Below are positions 49,297 through 57,367 of a stretch of DNA of 64,000 nt, one piece after another. A program made the position numbers and the translations under genes. The DNA lies in assembly GCA_031379665.1 (NCBI GenBank), contig JANNFI010000044.1, positions 1 through 64,000 on the forward strand, written 5' to 3'. The notes under the pieces were generated by a model. That model did not search any database. It was not told where the DNA came from and saw only the letters and a list, made by a program, of their open reading frames with translations. The stretch comes from SZUA-254 sp031379665 (GTDB lineage: Bacteria; Bacteroidota; Ignavibacteria; UBA10030; SZUA-254). Every line of letters starts with the position of its first letter. Positions within the stretch are counted from its first letter, which is position 1.

Positions 49297-50708
49297 CGCA
49301 GCCGCTGAACACAGACATTCGGACCTTGCGACCCGCGGCCGCGACGACGTGGTACGCATCCAACTTCGAGGTGCTCGAAAAACGACTGAACGGCGAATCC
49401 GTTACGACCGTCCACGGTTTGCGCCGCGAGGCGATGGAAAGGTTCACGCGACTCGGCTTTCCCGACGCGCGGAACGAAGAATGGAAATTCACCAACGTCG
49501 CCCCGTACGTCTCGATCCCCTACAGGCCGGTCCTGGAGCCGCGCGATCCACGCATCTCCAGCGGCGATCTGGCGAAGATGGTCGTCCGCGGACTGCCCGG
49601 ATTCCGCCTGGTGTTCATCAACGGGCATTTCGTCCCCGGCTATTCAATTCTCCCGACCGACGGGGATGGGCTTCACGTGGGGAGCCTGGCGGCGGCGATC
49701 GCTTCCGGCGAAGCTGAACTCACCGAAAAACCAGGTACTTCGACCAGGGTCGCGACGCCAGGAGTGCTCGGGTCGATTTCCGCTGGTGATCCCGAGAACG
49801 CCTTCACTGCGCTCAACACCGCCTTCCTCCAGGACGGCCTCTTCCTGAGACTGTCCGCGGGGCACGCCGAGGCGCTCCCGGTCTATATGCTCTTCTTCTC
49901 GACAGAGGACCCGGAGCCGTTCTGCACCCACCCCCGCAACCTGATCGTCGCCGGGGAGGGTTCGAGCGTGTCGATCGTCGAGGAATACTTCGGTACGGGT
50001 TCGCACCCGTACTTCACCAACTCCGTCACGGAAATCTTCGCGGGTCGGGGCTCGTCCGTCGAGTTCGACCGGCTCCAGCACGAATCGGAAGGCGCGTTCC
50101 ACGTCTCGTCGGTCTACGTGCGCCAGGAAGCGGCCAGCCACGTGACGATCAATTCCGTCTCGTACGGCGGCGCGATGGCGCGGCACAATGTGTCGTCGGT
50201 CCTTGACGGGGAGCGCTCGGAATGCACGCTGAACGGCCTCACCCTCACGACCGGCGCCCAACACATCGACAATCATACCACGATCGATCACGCGAAGCCG
50301 AACTGCTCGAGCCACGAGCTCTACAAGGCGGTGCTGGAGGGTTCCTCGAAAGGGGTCTTCAACGGGAAGATCTTTGTCCGGCGCGACGCGCAGAAGACGG
50401 ACGCGAAGCAGACGAACAAATCGCTCCTTCTCTCGGACAACGCCACGATCGACACCAAGCCGCAGCTCGAAATTTTCGCCGACGACGTGCGCTGTACCCA
50501 CGGCGCCACCGTCGGCCAGCTCGACGAGGACCAGGTGTTCTACCTCCGGACCAGGGGGATGGGCCTCGACGAGGCGAGAGACCTCCTGACCAACGCGTTT
50601 GCCAGCGACGTCCTGAACCGGATCCGGCTGGAGCCGCTCCGCGAACACCTCCAGGCGATCCTCCACGTCCGGCTCTGCAAGGGCAGGATACTTGCCGGGA
50701 ACCGATGA
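49293..50708 (+). CDS. sufD: Fe-S cluster assembly protein SufD
   Basis: The protein has 471 residues. SufD pairs with SufB in the SufBC2D scaffold. RNEEWKFTNVAPY near residue 62, the beta-helix core (DRLQHESEGAFHVSSVYVRQEA), the sequence SSHELYKAVLEGSSKGVFNGKIFV and LSDNATIDTKPQLEIFADDVRCTHGATVGQLDEDQVFYLRTRG are diagnostic, the CTHGAT segment carrying the conserved His of SufD. Translation is coupled on both sides by ATGA overlaps. Confidence 0.96.
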   Translation: MTQPLNTDIRTLRPAAATTWYASNFEVLEKRLNGESVTTVHGLRREAMERFTRLGFPDARNEEWKFTNVAPYVSIPYRPVLEPRDPRISSGDLAKMVVRGLPGFRLVFINGHFVPGYSILPTDGDGLHVGSLAAAIASGEAELTEKPGTSTRVATPGVLGSISAGDPENAFTALNTAFLQDGLFLRLSAGHAEALPVYMLFFSTEDPEPFCTHPRNLIVAGEGSSVSIVEEYFGTGSHPYFTNSVTEIFAGRGSSVEFDRLQHESEGAFHVSSVYVRQEAASHVTINSVSYGGAMARHNVSSVLDGERSECTLNGLTLTTGAQHIDNHTTIDHAKPNCSSHELYKAVLEGSSKGVFNGKIFVRRDAQKTDAKQTNKSLLLSDNATIDTKPQLEIFADDVRCTHGATVGQLDEDQVFYLRTRGMGLDEARDLLTNAFASDVLNRIRLEPLREHLQAILHVRLCKGRILAGNR

Positions 50709-51949
50709 CGACGATCGCCGACACCCGCCAATCGTTCGACGTGGCCGCGGCGCGGCGCGATTTCCCGATCCTCGGGCTCAAGGTCCACGGGGAGGACCTC
50801 GTGTACCTCGATAACGCCGCAACGACACAGAAGCCCCGCGCGGTGCTCGACGCCGTCCGCGAGTATTATGAATCGAAAAATTCAAACGTTCATCGCGGGG
50901 TGCACTACCTGAGCGGCGCGGCGACCGACCTGTACGAGAACGCGAGGGCCCGGGTCCGGATCTTCATCAATGCCGCCGACACCCGCGAGATCGTCTTCGT
51001 TCGGGGAACGACCGAGGCGATCAACCTCGTCTGTCACTCCTGGGGCCGCGCGCACGTCGGGGCGGGCGACGAAGTCCTCGTCTCGGCGATGGAACATCAT
51101 TCGAACATCGTCCCCTGGCAAATGCTCTGCCGCGAGAAGGACGCGAGGCTGCGGGTGATCCCGATGGACGACCGCGGCGATCTGCTCCTCGACGAGTACC
51201 GTTCCCTGCTGGGCGACCGGACACGGATCGTCGCTGTCAACCACGTATCCAACGCGCTCGGCACCGTCAACCCGGTCGGGGAGATCGTCAGGATCGCACA
51301 CGAGCGGGGGATCCCGGTCCTCATCGACGGGGCGCAGGCGGTCCCGCACCTCGTCGTGGACGTGGCGGCGCTCGGCTGCGATTTCTATGCGTTCTCCGGG
51401 CACAAACTGTACGCACCGATGGGCGTCGGCGTCCTCTATGGGAGGAAGGAGATCCTTGCTGATATGCCCCCGTTCCAGGGCGGCGGCGACATGATCAAGT
51501 CGGTGACGTTCGAGAAGACCGTTTTCAACGACATCCCGTATCTCTTCGAGGCCGGCACGCCGAACGTGGGCGGGGCGGTGGGACTCGCGGCCGCCATCGG
51601 GTATCTCACCGGTTTGGGCATCGATTCCATCCGGCGGCACGAAGAGGAGCTCCTCGCGTACGCCACGTCACGACTTTCCGCGGTCGAGGGGTTGAGGATC
51701 GTGGGCACCGCCCGACAGAAGGCCGGAGTGATATCCTTCACCCTCGACGACGTCCACCCGCACGACATCGGGACGATCCTCGACACCGCCGGGATCGCCG
51801 TCAGGACCGGGCATCACTGCGCCCAGCCGGTGATGGAGCGTTTCGGCGTCCTCGCGACCGTCCGCGCGTCGTTCGGGCTCTACAATACGACCGGGGAGGT
51901 CGACGCACTCGTGGCGGGCCTCGGGAAGGTCAGGGAGCTCTTCGGATGA
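50705..51949 (+). CDS. sufS: Cysteine desulfurase SufS (group II)
   Basis: The protein has 414 residues. SufS supplies sulfur for SufBCD. The PLP Lys234 is in FSGHKLYAPMGVG and the catalytic Cys372 in RTGHHCAQPVM, the short-loop group II form that needs a sulfur acceptor such as SufU or SufE. LDNAATTQKPRAVLDA and NSNVHRGVHYLS are standard. sufU follows with an ATGA overlap and no sufE is seen, so SufU is the acceptor. The start at 50705 overlaps the sufD stop. Confidence 0.97.
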   Translation: MTTIADTRQSFDVAAARRDFPILGLKVHGEDLVYLDNAATTQKPRAVLDAVREYYESKNSNVHRGVHYLSGAATDLYENARARVRIFINAADTREIVFVRGTTEAINLVCHSWGRAHVGAGDEVLVSAMEHHSNIVPWQMLCREKDARLRVIPMDDRGDLLLDEYRSLLGDRTRIVAVNHVSNALGTVNPVGEIVRIAHERGIPVLIDGAQAVPHLVVDVAALGCDFYAFSGHKLYAPMGVGVLYGRKEILADMPPFQGGGDMIKSVTFEKTVFNDIPYLFEAGTPNVGGAVGLAAAIGYLTGLGIDSIRRHEEELLAYATSRLSAVEGLRIVGTARQKAGVISFTLDDVHPHDIGTILDTAGIAVRTGHHCAQPVMERFGVLATVRASFGLYNTTGEVDALVAGLGKVRELFG

Positions 51950-52401
51950 ATTCGGAGCTCCGCGACCTCTACCAGGAGATCATCCTTGACCACAACAAGT
52001 CGCCCAGGAATTTCCGGTCGATGCCCGGCGCCGACCGCCGGGTCGAGGCGTTCAACCCGCTCTGCGGGGACCATTATACCGTCTACCTCAGGTTGGATGG
52101 CGGCGTGATCGCCGACGTCTCCTTCGAGGGTTCCGGCTGTGCGATATCGAAGGCCTCCGCGTCGCTCATGAGCACGATGGTCAAAGGCCGCACGAAGGGG
52201 GAGGCCGAAAAGTTGTTCGCGATTTTCCACCGTCTCGTCACCGGAGAGACGATGTCAGAGACAGATGCTGACGCGGTCGGCAAGCTCGCCGCATTCGCTA
52301 ACGTCTCGGAATTCCCCGCCAGGGTGAAATGCGCGAGCCTTGCCTGGCACACGCTCCACGCCGCCGTCATCGGCGGTGATAATACGGTATCCACAGAATG
52401 A
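51946..52401 (+). CDS. sufU: SufU sulfur-transfer protein
   Basis: The protein has 151 residues. It has the IscU-like fold with Cys40, Asp42, Cys65 and Cys129 as zinc and sulfur-acceptor ligands (FNPLCGDHYTVYL, FEGSGCAISKASASLM, RVKCASLAWHTL). The SufU-specific insert of about 20 residues between Cys65 and Cys129 (KLFAIFHRLVTGETM) is present, which separates it from true IscU. It accepts persulfide sulfur from SufS. ATGA overlaps join it to both neighbours. Confidence 0.95.
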   Translation: MNSELRDLYQEIILDHNKSPRNFRSMPGADRRVEAFNPLCGDHYTVYLRLDGGVIADVSFEGSGCAISKASASLMSTMVKGRTKGEAEKLFAIFHRLVTGETMSETDADAVGKLAAFANVSEFPARVKCASLAWHTLHAAVIGGDNTVSTE

Positions 52402-52754
52402 CGACGCAAGGGAAACCCATGGAAGCACCCGAATTAAGCTCCATCGAACAGCGAATCATCGAAGCGGAAGTCATCGAGGCGATCCAGACCTGTTACGACC
52501 CGGAGATACCGGTGAACATTTATGAACTCGGCCTCATTTACTCAGTCGAGGTCGGGACGAAGGGTGAGGTCGCGGTGAAGATGACCCTCACCTCCCCGCA
52601 ATGCCCGGCAGCGCAGTCTCTTCCGCCGGAGGTGGCCGCGAAGGTAAAGACCGTCAAGGGCGTGACCAACGCCGTCGTGGACGTGGTCTGGGAGCCGACC
52701 TGGAACCCGGGTATGATGACAGAGGCGGCCAGGCTGCAGCTCGGAATGATGTAA
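52398..52754 (+). CDS. sufT: SufT / MIP18 family Fe-S carrier factor (DUF59)
   Basis: The protein has 118 residues. The block VIEAIQTCYDPEIPVNIYELGLIYSVEV and the later MTLTSPQCPAAQSLPPEVAAKV are the DUF59/MIP18 (PaaD-like) signature with two conserved cysteines. SufT proteins help mature Fe-S proteins together with SUF systems. Overlap with the sufU stop puts it in the operon. The next gene follows after 163 bases that hold the 11-bp repeat array. Confidence 0.93.
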   Translation: MTTQGKPMEAPELSSIEQRIIEAEVIEAIQTCYDPEIPVNIYELGLIYSVEVGTKGEVAVKMTLTSPQCPAAQSLPPEVAAKVKTVKGVTNAVVDVVWEPTWNPGMMTEAARLQLGMM

Positions 52755-52805
52755 TCGACGTAAGGCAAACGTCGAAGGGCCATCCGGAGATTATCAAGGG
52801 AATAT

Positions 52806-52893
52806 CTGTAGATTGTCAGTTGAGTATGAGTTGAGGATCGGTTGATTTTCAGTTGACTTTCAGTTGACTTTCAGTTGATTTTCGGTTGAGTAT
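52806..52893 (+). repeat. 11-bp tandem repeat array: seven clear units plus one degenerate
   Basis: From 52817 the units are CAGTTGAGTAT, GAGTTGAGGAT, CGGTTGATTTT, CAGTTGACTTT, CAGTTGACTTT, CAGTTGATTTT and CGGTTGAGTAT, each exactly 11 bases with GTTGA invariant. A degenerate eighth copy (CTGTAGATTGT, 52806-52816) precedes them. Each unit offers a TTGAnT box that looks like a -35 element, on nearly the same DNA face. The array ends 24 bases before the sufA-type ATG. Confidence 0.95.
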
Positions 52894-52917
52894 TAGAATA
52901 CTATCAGGAGACCATCC

Positions 52918-53283
52918 ATGGAACAAACGATCACAATAAAACCACGGCTCTCGGAAGAGGTGAACCTCACCCCGAAGGCGGCCGCGCAGGTGATGAAACT
53001 GAAGAAGGAGAACAACCTTCCCGAGGGCCACGGCCTCCGGGTCGGGGTGAAGGGGGGCGGATGTTCCGGCCTCTCGTACGTGCTGGGGTTCGACGCCGAG
53101 TCGAAACCAAACGACGTCATCTTCGAGAAGGAGGGGGTAACGATCTTCGTCGATCCGAAAAGCCTCTTCTACCTCTCGGGAATCGTCCTCGACTTTTCCG
53201 ACGGACTGAACGGCAAGGGGTTCGTCTTCAACAACCCCCAGGCCGAGAAGACGTGCGGCTGCGGCAACTCCTTCAGCGCCTGA
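52918..53283 (+). CDS. sufA: A-type Fe-S cluster carrier (SufA/IscA/ErpA family)
   Basis: The protein has 121 residues. The three cluster-binding cysteines Cys49, Cys113 and Cys115 are in GGGCSGLSYVLGF and KTCGCGNSF. It carries assembled clusters to target enzymes. It is set apart from the sufT stop by 163 bases with an 11-bp repeat array, so it may have its own promoter as well as read-through from the suf operon. A CAGGAG site precedes the ATG by 7 bases. Confidence 0.95.
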   Translation: MEQTITIKPRLSEEVNLTPKAAAQVMKLKKENNLPEGHGLRVGVKGGGCSGLSYVLGFDAESKPNDVIFEKEGVTIFVDPKSLFYLSGIVLDFSDGLNGKGFVFNNPQAEKTCGCGNSFSA

Positions 53284-53295
53284 GAGGGCCTCACC

Positions 53296-54023
53296 ATGCC
53301 GATCGGCAGGAGGGATTTCATCCGCACCGCCACGCTCGGCGGCGCAGCGGCGATCGTCTCGCCAGCGGAGATATTTTCGACCAACAGACCACAGACCATT
53401 CACCAGGAGAAAACCACGATGCCTTTCACGCTTCCCAACCTGCCCTACGCGCACGACGCGCTGGAACCCCACATCGACAAGATGACGATGGAAATACACC
53501 ACGGCAAGCACCACGCCGCCTACGTCAACAACCTGAACAAGGCGGTCGAGACCACCGAGTGGAACGCGAAACCGATCGAGGAGATCCTCGCGAACATTTC
53601 GAAGCTTCCGCCGGCCGTCCGGAACAACGGCGGCGGCCATTACAACCATTCGCTCTTCTGGACCATCATGAAGCCGAACGGCGGCGGTCCCCCTTCGGGT
53701 GATCTCGCCGCGGCGATCGACCGCGATTTGGGCTCGTTCGACAAATTCAAGGAGGCGTTCGCCACCGCCGGCACCACCAGGTTCGGCTCGGGTTGGGCCT
53801 GGCTGGTCAACCAGGGCGGAAAACTGGTCGTCTGCTCGACCCCCAACCAGGATTGCCCGATGATGGACACCGCCGAGGTGAAGGGCACGCCGATCCTGGG
53901 GATGACGTGTGGGAACACGCGTACTATCTGAAATACCAGAACCGCCGCCCCGATTACATCGCGGCGTTCTGGAGCGTTGTGAACTGGGACGAAGTCACGA
54001 GACGATTCACGCAGGCCCGCTAA
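53296..54023 (+). pseudogene. sodB: Fe/Mn superoxide dismutase with a one-base frameshift
   Basis: The frame from 53296 reads a normal Fe/Mn-SOD (MEIHHGKHHAAYVNN and HYNHSLFW give the first two metal ligands; the block ending at FGSGWAWL follows) up to GTPILG, then fails and stops at 53931. The missing end, DVWEHAYYLKYQNRRPDYIAAF with the Asp and His ligands, continues in another frame from 53904 to the stop at 54023. Exactly one base is lacking, near a run of four G at 53898-53901. As written, the protein lacks half its metal site. A Tat-like leader (GRRDFIRTATLGG) begins the long form; a second start at 53419 with AGGAGA upstream would give a cytoplasmic form. A sequencing error is quite possible. 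Confidence 0.85.
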
Positions 54024-54060
54024 ACCCCCGGCCATCTTCGCCATCGCGACGACACCCGCA

Positions 54061-54094
54061 GAGCCGGCCCGCTGGGCCGGCTTTGTGATTTTCG
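54061..54094 (+). terminator. Terminator after the superoxide dismutase gene
   Basis: A 9-bp stem (54062-54070 with 54074-54082, arm AGCCGGCCC) with a 3-base loop, followed by TTTGTGATTTT. Confidence 0.75.
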
Positions 54095-54197
54095 GGACGC
54101 ACCCACGGCGGCAGTTTGCGTCTGCGGCCGTCGTGTCGTACATTACCACGCGCGCCGCGGGACGACGCGGGACTCTCACAACAGAAGGTGCACGGCC

Positions 54198-54608
54198 GTG
54201 AACGGACAGGAACACTCCAGGGGACAGGGTAATGCGAAGGCGTCGGCATTTGCCCTGATGATCATCGGGGGCGTTTTCCTCCTCAGGAACCTGGACCTGC
54301 TCCCGATGCACAGCAACTGGTGGGCGCTCCTGCTCCTGGTTCCGCTCTTCTTCCTGGGAACGCGCATCAGGGAGCTCCGGGCGAAACACGGAGGCGGGAT
54401 CCCCCCGGAGGCGAGGGGCCCCCTGACCGGTTTTCTCTCGATCGCCCTCGTGATGCTGATCTTTCTTTTCAACCTCGATTGGGGGGATGTCTGGCCGCTT
54501 TTCCTCATCCTTGTCGGGGTGTCGTTTCTCTTCGGGGCGTCATCCGAAAAGGGTGCCGGTCCCGCAGCGGGTCCGGGCGGCGCCCCGCCTGGCGGACCCG
54601 TTCCTTGA
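54198..54608 (+). CDS. Small membrane protein with LiaF/DUF5668-like helices
   Basis: The protein has 136 residues from a GTG at 54198 with AGAAGG upstream. Four hydrophobic segments (ALMIIGGVFLLRNLDLLP, WWALLLLVPLFFLG, LTGFLSIALVMLIFLFN and VWPLFLILVGVSFLFG) follow the LiaF-type transmembrane pattern, in which IGGVFLLRNL and DVWPLFLILVG are typical. The C-terminus is Gly/Pro/Ala-rich. Such proteins occur next to stress-sensing systems, but no regulator is beside it here. Function unknown. Confidence 0.7.
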   Translation: MNGQEHSRGQGNAKASAFALMIIGGVFLLRNLDLLPMHSNWWALLLLVPLFFLGTRIRELRAKHGGGIPPEARGPLTGFLSIALVMLIFLFNLDWGDVWPLFLILVGVSFLFGASSEKGAGPAAGPGGAPPGGPVP

Positions 54609-54638
54609 TTCAAAAGCGGATTTCACTTATCATTCAGA

Positions 54639-54821
54639 ATGAATGAGTGGGAAAAGTCGGCGCCGGAGGCGCTGAAGCAGCGAACATCGCGGACGTCGGC
54701 GAAACCCGCGGACGTGCACTACTGGCAGTATTGCGGCAACTGCGGGACGAAACTCGAGGGGAGGAAATGCAAACTCATCTGTCCCCAATGCGGTTTTTAC
54801 CACTCCTGCAGCGAACCATGA
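54639..54821 (+). CDS. 60-residue zinc-ribbon protein
   Basis: The protein has 60 residues. The C-terminal half has Cys pairs CGNC and CPQC, with further cysteines in RKCKLIC and HSCSEP, a zinc-ribbon-like arrangement. The N-terminal part is short and charged. I recognise no named family. It lies 30 bases after the membrane protein gene and 28 before a tiny basic protein gene, and may be co-transcribed with both. Confidence 0.6.
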   Translation: MNEWEKSAPEALKQRTSRTSAKPADVHYWQYCGNCGTKLEGRKCKLICPQCGFYHSCSEP

Positions 54822-54849
54822 ATTCACCATCCAACCATCACACTACCAT

Positions 54850-54951
54850 ATGAACAAAAAATCGAAACGCGTCGCGAAAAAGCACCGGAAGAGCGTCAAC
54901 AGGATGAAGGCGAAGACCAAGGAATCCCTTGCCCGGGCGAAGAAAAAATAA
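54850..54951 (+). CDS. 33-residue, highly basic protein
   Basis: The frame ATG 54850 to TAA 54949-54951 encodes 33 residues, over half of them Lys or Arg (begins MNKKSKRVAKKHRKSVNRMK), with no acidic residue except one Glu. A terminator follows 11 bases later, which supports a real gene end. The composition recalls small ribosome- or nucleic-acid-associated proteins of the THX/AURKAIP1 sort, but no family match can be claimed. Confidence 0.6.
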   Translation: MNKKSKRVAKKHRKSVNRMKAKTKESLARAKKK

Positions 54952-54954
54952 GCC

Positions 54955-54991
54955 CGTGGGGCCGGGGGCATCCCCGGGTTGCCTTTTTTTT
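54955..54991 (+). terminator. Terminator after the tiny basic protein gene
   Basis: A GC-rich hairpin (CCGGGG 54962-54967 with CCCCGG 54972-54977, loop GCAT) within GGGCC...GGTTGCC, followed after 6 bases by a run of eight T (54984-54991). Confidence 0.7.
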
Positions 54992-55024
54992 GTCGTGTGG
55001 CAGTCGCCGGGAGGGTAAGCGGCG

Positions 55025-55864
55025 ATGATCTATTCTTTCGGCGGCGCGTCATATGACCTCGGCGCGCGCGCGCGCATCATGGGGATCCTGAACATCACCC
55101 CCGATTCATTTTCCGACGGCGGTCGGTACACCGACCCCGGTGCGGCGGTTGAACACGCCGTGCGGATGGCGGCGGACGGCGCCGACTTCATCGACGTGGG
55201 CGGTGAGTCGTCGAGGCCGGGTGCTGAACCTGTTGCTCCCCGGGAGGAAATCCGTAGGGTGGTTCCGGTGATCGAATCGCTCCCAGCGAAGATAGGCCTG
55301 CCCATTTCCGTTGACACCCGCAACGCCGATGTCGCCGAGGAGGCCCTCAGCGCCGGCGCGACCATCGTCAACGACATCTCGGGACTCCGGCACGATCCAA
55401 GGATGGCCCGCGTCATCGCATCGCACGGGGCCACCGCGGTGCTGATGCACATGCGGGGGACGCCCTCGACGATGCAGGACAACCCCCGGTACGACGACCT
55501 CATCGGAGAGATCAGGGCATCGTTCCTGGAGAGCCTGCGGCTCGCCGCTGATGCCGGTATCCGGCAGGTCGTCCTTGATCCGGGGATCGGTTTCGGGAAG
55601 ACGGCTGAACACAACCTCGAAATCCTCGGACGGCTCGACGAATTCACCGACCTGGGCTGCCCGCTGATGGTCGGCCCGTCCCGGAAGGCCTTCATCGGCG
55701 CCGTGCTCGGGCTGTCGGTGGGTGAGAGGCTCGAGGGGACCATCGGCGCCGCGGTCGCGGCCGTGATGAAGGGCGCCAGGATCCTGCGGGTCCACGACGT
55801 CCTGGAGGTCGCCAGGGCAGTGAGGATCGCCGACGCGATCGTGGCCCGGGAAACCGCCCGGTAG
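55025..55864 (+). CDS. folP: Dihydropteroate synthase
   Basis: The protein has 279 residues, a TIM barrel. It joins 4-aminobenzoate to hydroxymethyl-dihydropterin pyrophosphate in folate synthesis. MGILNITPDSFSDGG (residues 19-33) is the pyrophosphate loop, DVGGESSRPGA the PABA loop, followed by SVDTRNADVAEEAL, NDISGL, MHMRGTPSTMQ, LDPGIGFGKT and the C-terminal RVHDVLE. It is 7 bases upstream of cdaA; the folP-cdaA pair is a common arrangement in FCB bacteria. Confidence 0.96.
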   Translation: MIYSFGGASYDLGARARIMGILNITPDSFSDGGRYTDPGAAVEHAVRMAADGADFIDVGGESSRPGAEPVAPREEIRRVVPVIESLPAKIGLPISVDTRNADVAEEALSAGATIVNDISGLRHDPRMARVIASHGATAVLMHMRGTPSTMQDNPRYDDLIGEIRASFLESLRLAADAGIRQVVLDPGIGFGKTAEHNLEILGRLDEFTDLGCPLMVGPSRKAFIGAVLGLSVGERLEGTIGAAVAAVMKGARILRVHDVLEVARAVRIADAIVARETAR

Positions 55865-55871
55865 GGGACCG

Positions 55872-56690
55872 ATGGAACTCTTCAGGATAGGATTTCTCTC
55901 CGTCTCGCTCGTGGACCTGCTCGACGTTGGGCTGGTGTCGTTCATCTTCTACAAGCTCTACATGATCATGCGCGGTACGGTGGCCGCGCAGATCTTCGCC
56001 GGGCTCCTGCTGATCATCGCGTTCTCCTTCCTCGCCCAGGCCATCGACTTCAAGGCGATGAACTGGATGCTCCGCACCCTGACCGACATCTGGGTCATCG
56101 CCTTCATCATCCTCTTCCAGCCGGAGCTCCGGCGCCTCCTCGTCCTGATCGGGAGGAACCGAGTGGTTCGCCTTTTCCTCCGGATGAGCTCCGAGGAGTC
56201 GATCGACGAAATCGCCGGGGCTGCGGGCGAGCTGGCCCGCAAACACCACGGGATGCTCATCGTGCTGATCCGGTCGACGGGGCTGAAGGCCTTCGTCGAA
56301 TCGGGGCTCTCCCTGCAGGCGAGGATCAGCAAGCCGCTGCTTGTTTCGATCTTCAACCCGCGGTCGCCACTGCACGACGGCGCCGTCGTGGTGAGGGACC
56401 GGGTGGTCGAGGCGGCCAGAGTGACCCTGCCGCTCTCGCAGACCGCCAAGATCGGCGACCACGCCCTCGGGACCAGGCACAGGGCCGCCCTCGGGATCTC
56501 CGAGCAGGCGGACGTCATCGCGATCGTGGTCTCCGAGGAGAACGGCGCGATCTCCATCGCTGACAACGGCGTCCTCATCAGGGGACTGACCACGCAGGAG
56601 CTGAGATCCGAACTGAGGGCGAGGATGGAGACCACCTCCGACAAGACCGCAAAATCGATCCGCTCGATTTTCAGGGGGGGACAGTCGTAA
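55872..56690 (+). CDS. cdaA: Diadenylate cyclase CdaA
   Basis: The protein has 272 residues. It makes the second messenger c-di-AMP from two ATP. Three N-terminal transmembrane helices (to about residue 75) are followed by the DAC domain with the catalytic motifs HDGAVVV (Asp-Gly-Ala) and GTRHRAALG (Arg-His-Arg), and ISEQADVIAIVVSEENGAIS. It is anchored in the inner membrane. c-di-AMP commonly controls K+ and osmotic balance; the partner regulator CdaR is not visible. Translation probably follows folP. Confidence 0.96.
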   Translation: MELFRIGFLSVSLVDLLDVGLVSFIFYKLYMIMRGTVAAQIFAGLLLIIAFSFLAQAIDFKAMNWMLRTLTDIWVIAFIILFQPELRRLLVLIGRNRVVRLFLRMSSEESIDEIAGAAGELARKHHGMLIVLIRSTGLKAFVESGLSLQARISKPLLVSIFNPRSPLHDGAVVVRDRVVEAARVTLPLSQTAKIGDHALGTRHRAALGISEQADVIAIVVSEENGAISIADNGVLIRGLTTQELRSELRARMETTSDKTAKSIRSIFRGGQS

Positions 56691-56707
56691 ACTCCGGCCG
56701 ACACCCA

Positions 56708-57367
56708 ATGGATTCCGCTCGAGCGCGGGGCTTCAAACGCTTCGACCAGGAACGCGACGAAATGATCGGGCTCATCCGCGGCCGCGGGATCACCGACGAC
56801 GCCATCATCGGCGCAATGAGCCGGATCGACCGCCGTGAATTTGTCGGGACCCCCTTCCTCAACAGGTCGTACGACGATTGCGCGCTCCCGATCGGCTGCT
56901 CGCAGACGATTTCCCAGCCGTACACCGTCGCCTTCATGACGCAGGCCCTCAGCGCGAAGCCGGGGGACAAGGTCCTTGAAATCGGAACCGGGTCCGGATA
57001 CCAGGCCGCCGTTCTCGCGGAGATGGGATTGAGGGTGTTCACGATCGAGCGGCATATGCAGCTGCTGGTGGAGGCCAGGAAACGGTTTGAAAAATTTTCC
57101 TTCAACATCGCGTCGAAATGCGGCGACGGGACGCTGGGATGGAGCGAATTCGGCCCGTACCGCGGCATCGTCGTCACGGCGGGCGCGCCGGAACCTCCCC
57201 GGGCCCTCCTCGACCAGCTCGACGACGGAGGCGTCCTGGTGATCCCGATCGGCGGGATGGAACTGCAGGACATTCACGCGATCACGCGCCGCGCCGACCG
57301 GTATGAAGCCCAGCAGACCGCCGGTTTCAAGTTCGTCCCCCTGATCGGGAAATCGGGCTGGAAGTGA
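56708..57367 (+). CDS. pcm: Protein-L-isoaspartate O-methyltransferase
   Basis: The protein has 219 residues. It methylates isoaspartyl residues in aged proteins with SAM so that they can re-form aspartate. CSQTISQPYTVAFMTQAL (about residues 64-81) is the substrate-binding block and VLEIGTGSGYQAAVLAEM the SAM-binding motif, then VFTIERHMQLLVEA. It lies 17 bases after cdaA; its stop overlaps the miaA start. Confidence 0.95.
   Translation: MDSARARGFKRFDQERDEMIGLIRGRGITDDAIIGAMSRIDRREFVGTPFLNRSYDDCALPIGCSQTISQPYTVAFMTQALSAKPGDKVLEIGTGSGYQAAVLAEMGLRVFTIERHMQLLVEARKRFEKFSFNIASKCGDGTLGWSEFGPYRGIVVTAGAPEPPRALLDQLDDGGVLVIPIGGMELQDIHAITRRADRYEAQQTAGFKFVPLIGKSGWK

Noticed and set aside
52806..52893. 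CRISPR-like repeat
   Set aside because: The 11-base units follow each other without spacers and no cas gene is nearby.
53898..53931. Programmed frameshift in the superoxide dismutase gene
   Set aside because: There is no slippery heptamer with a downstream pseudoknot pattern, and programmed shifting is not known for SOD; deletion or sequencing error is simpler.
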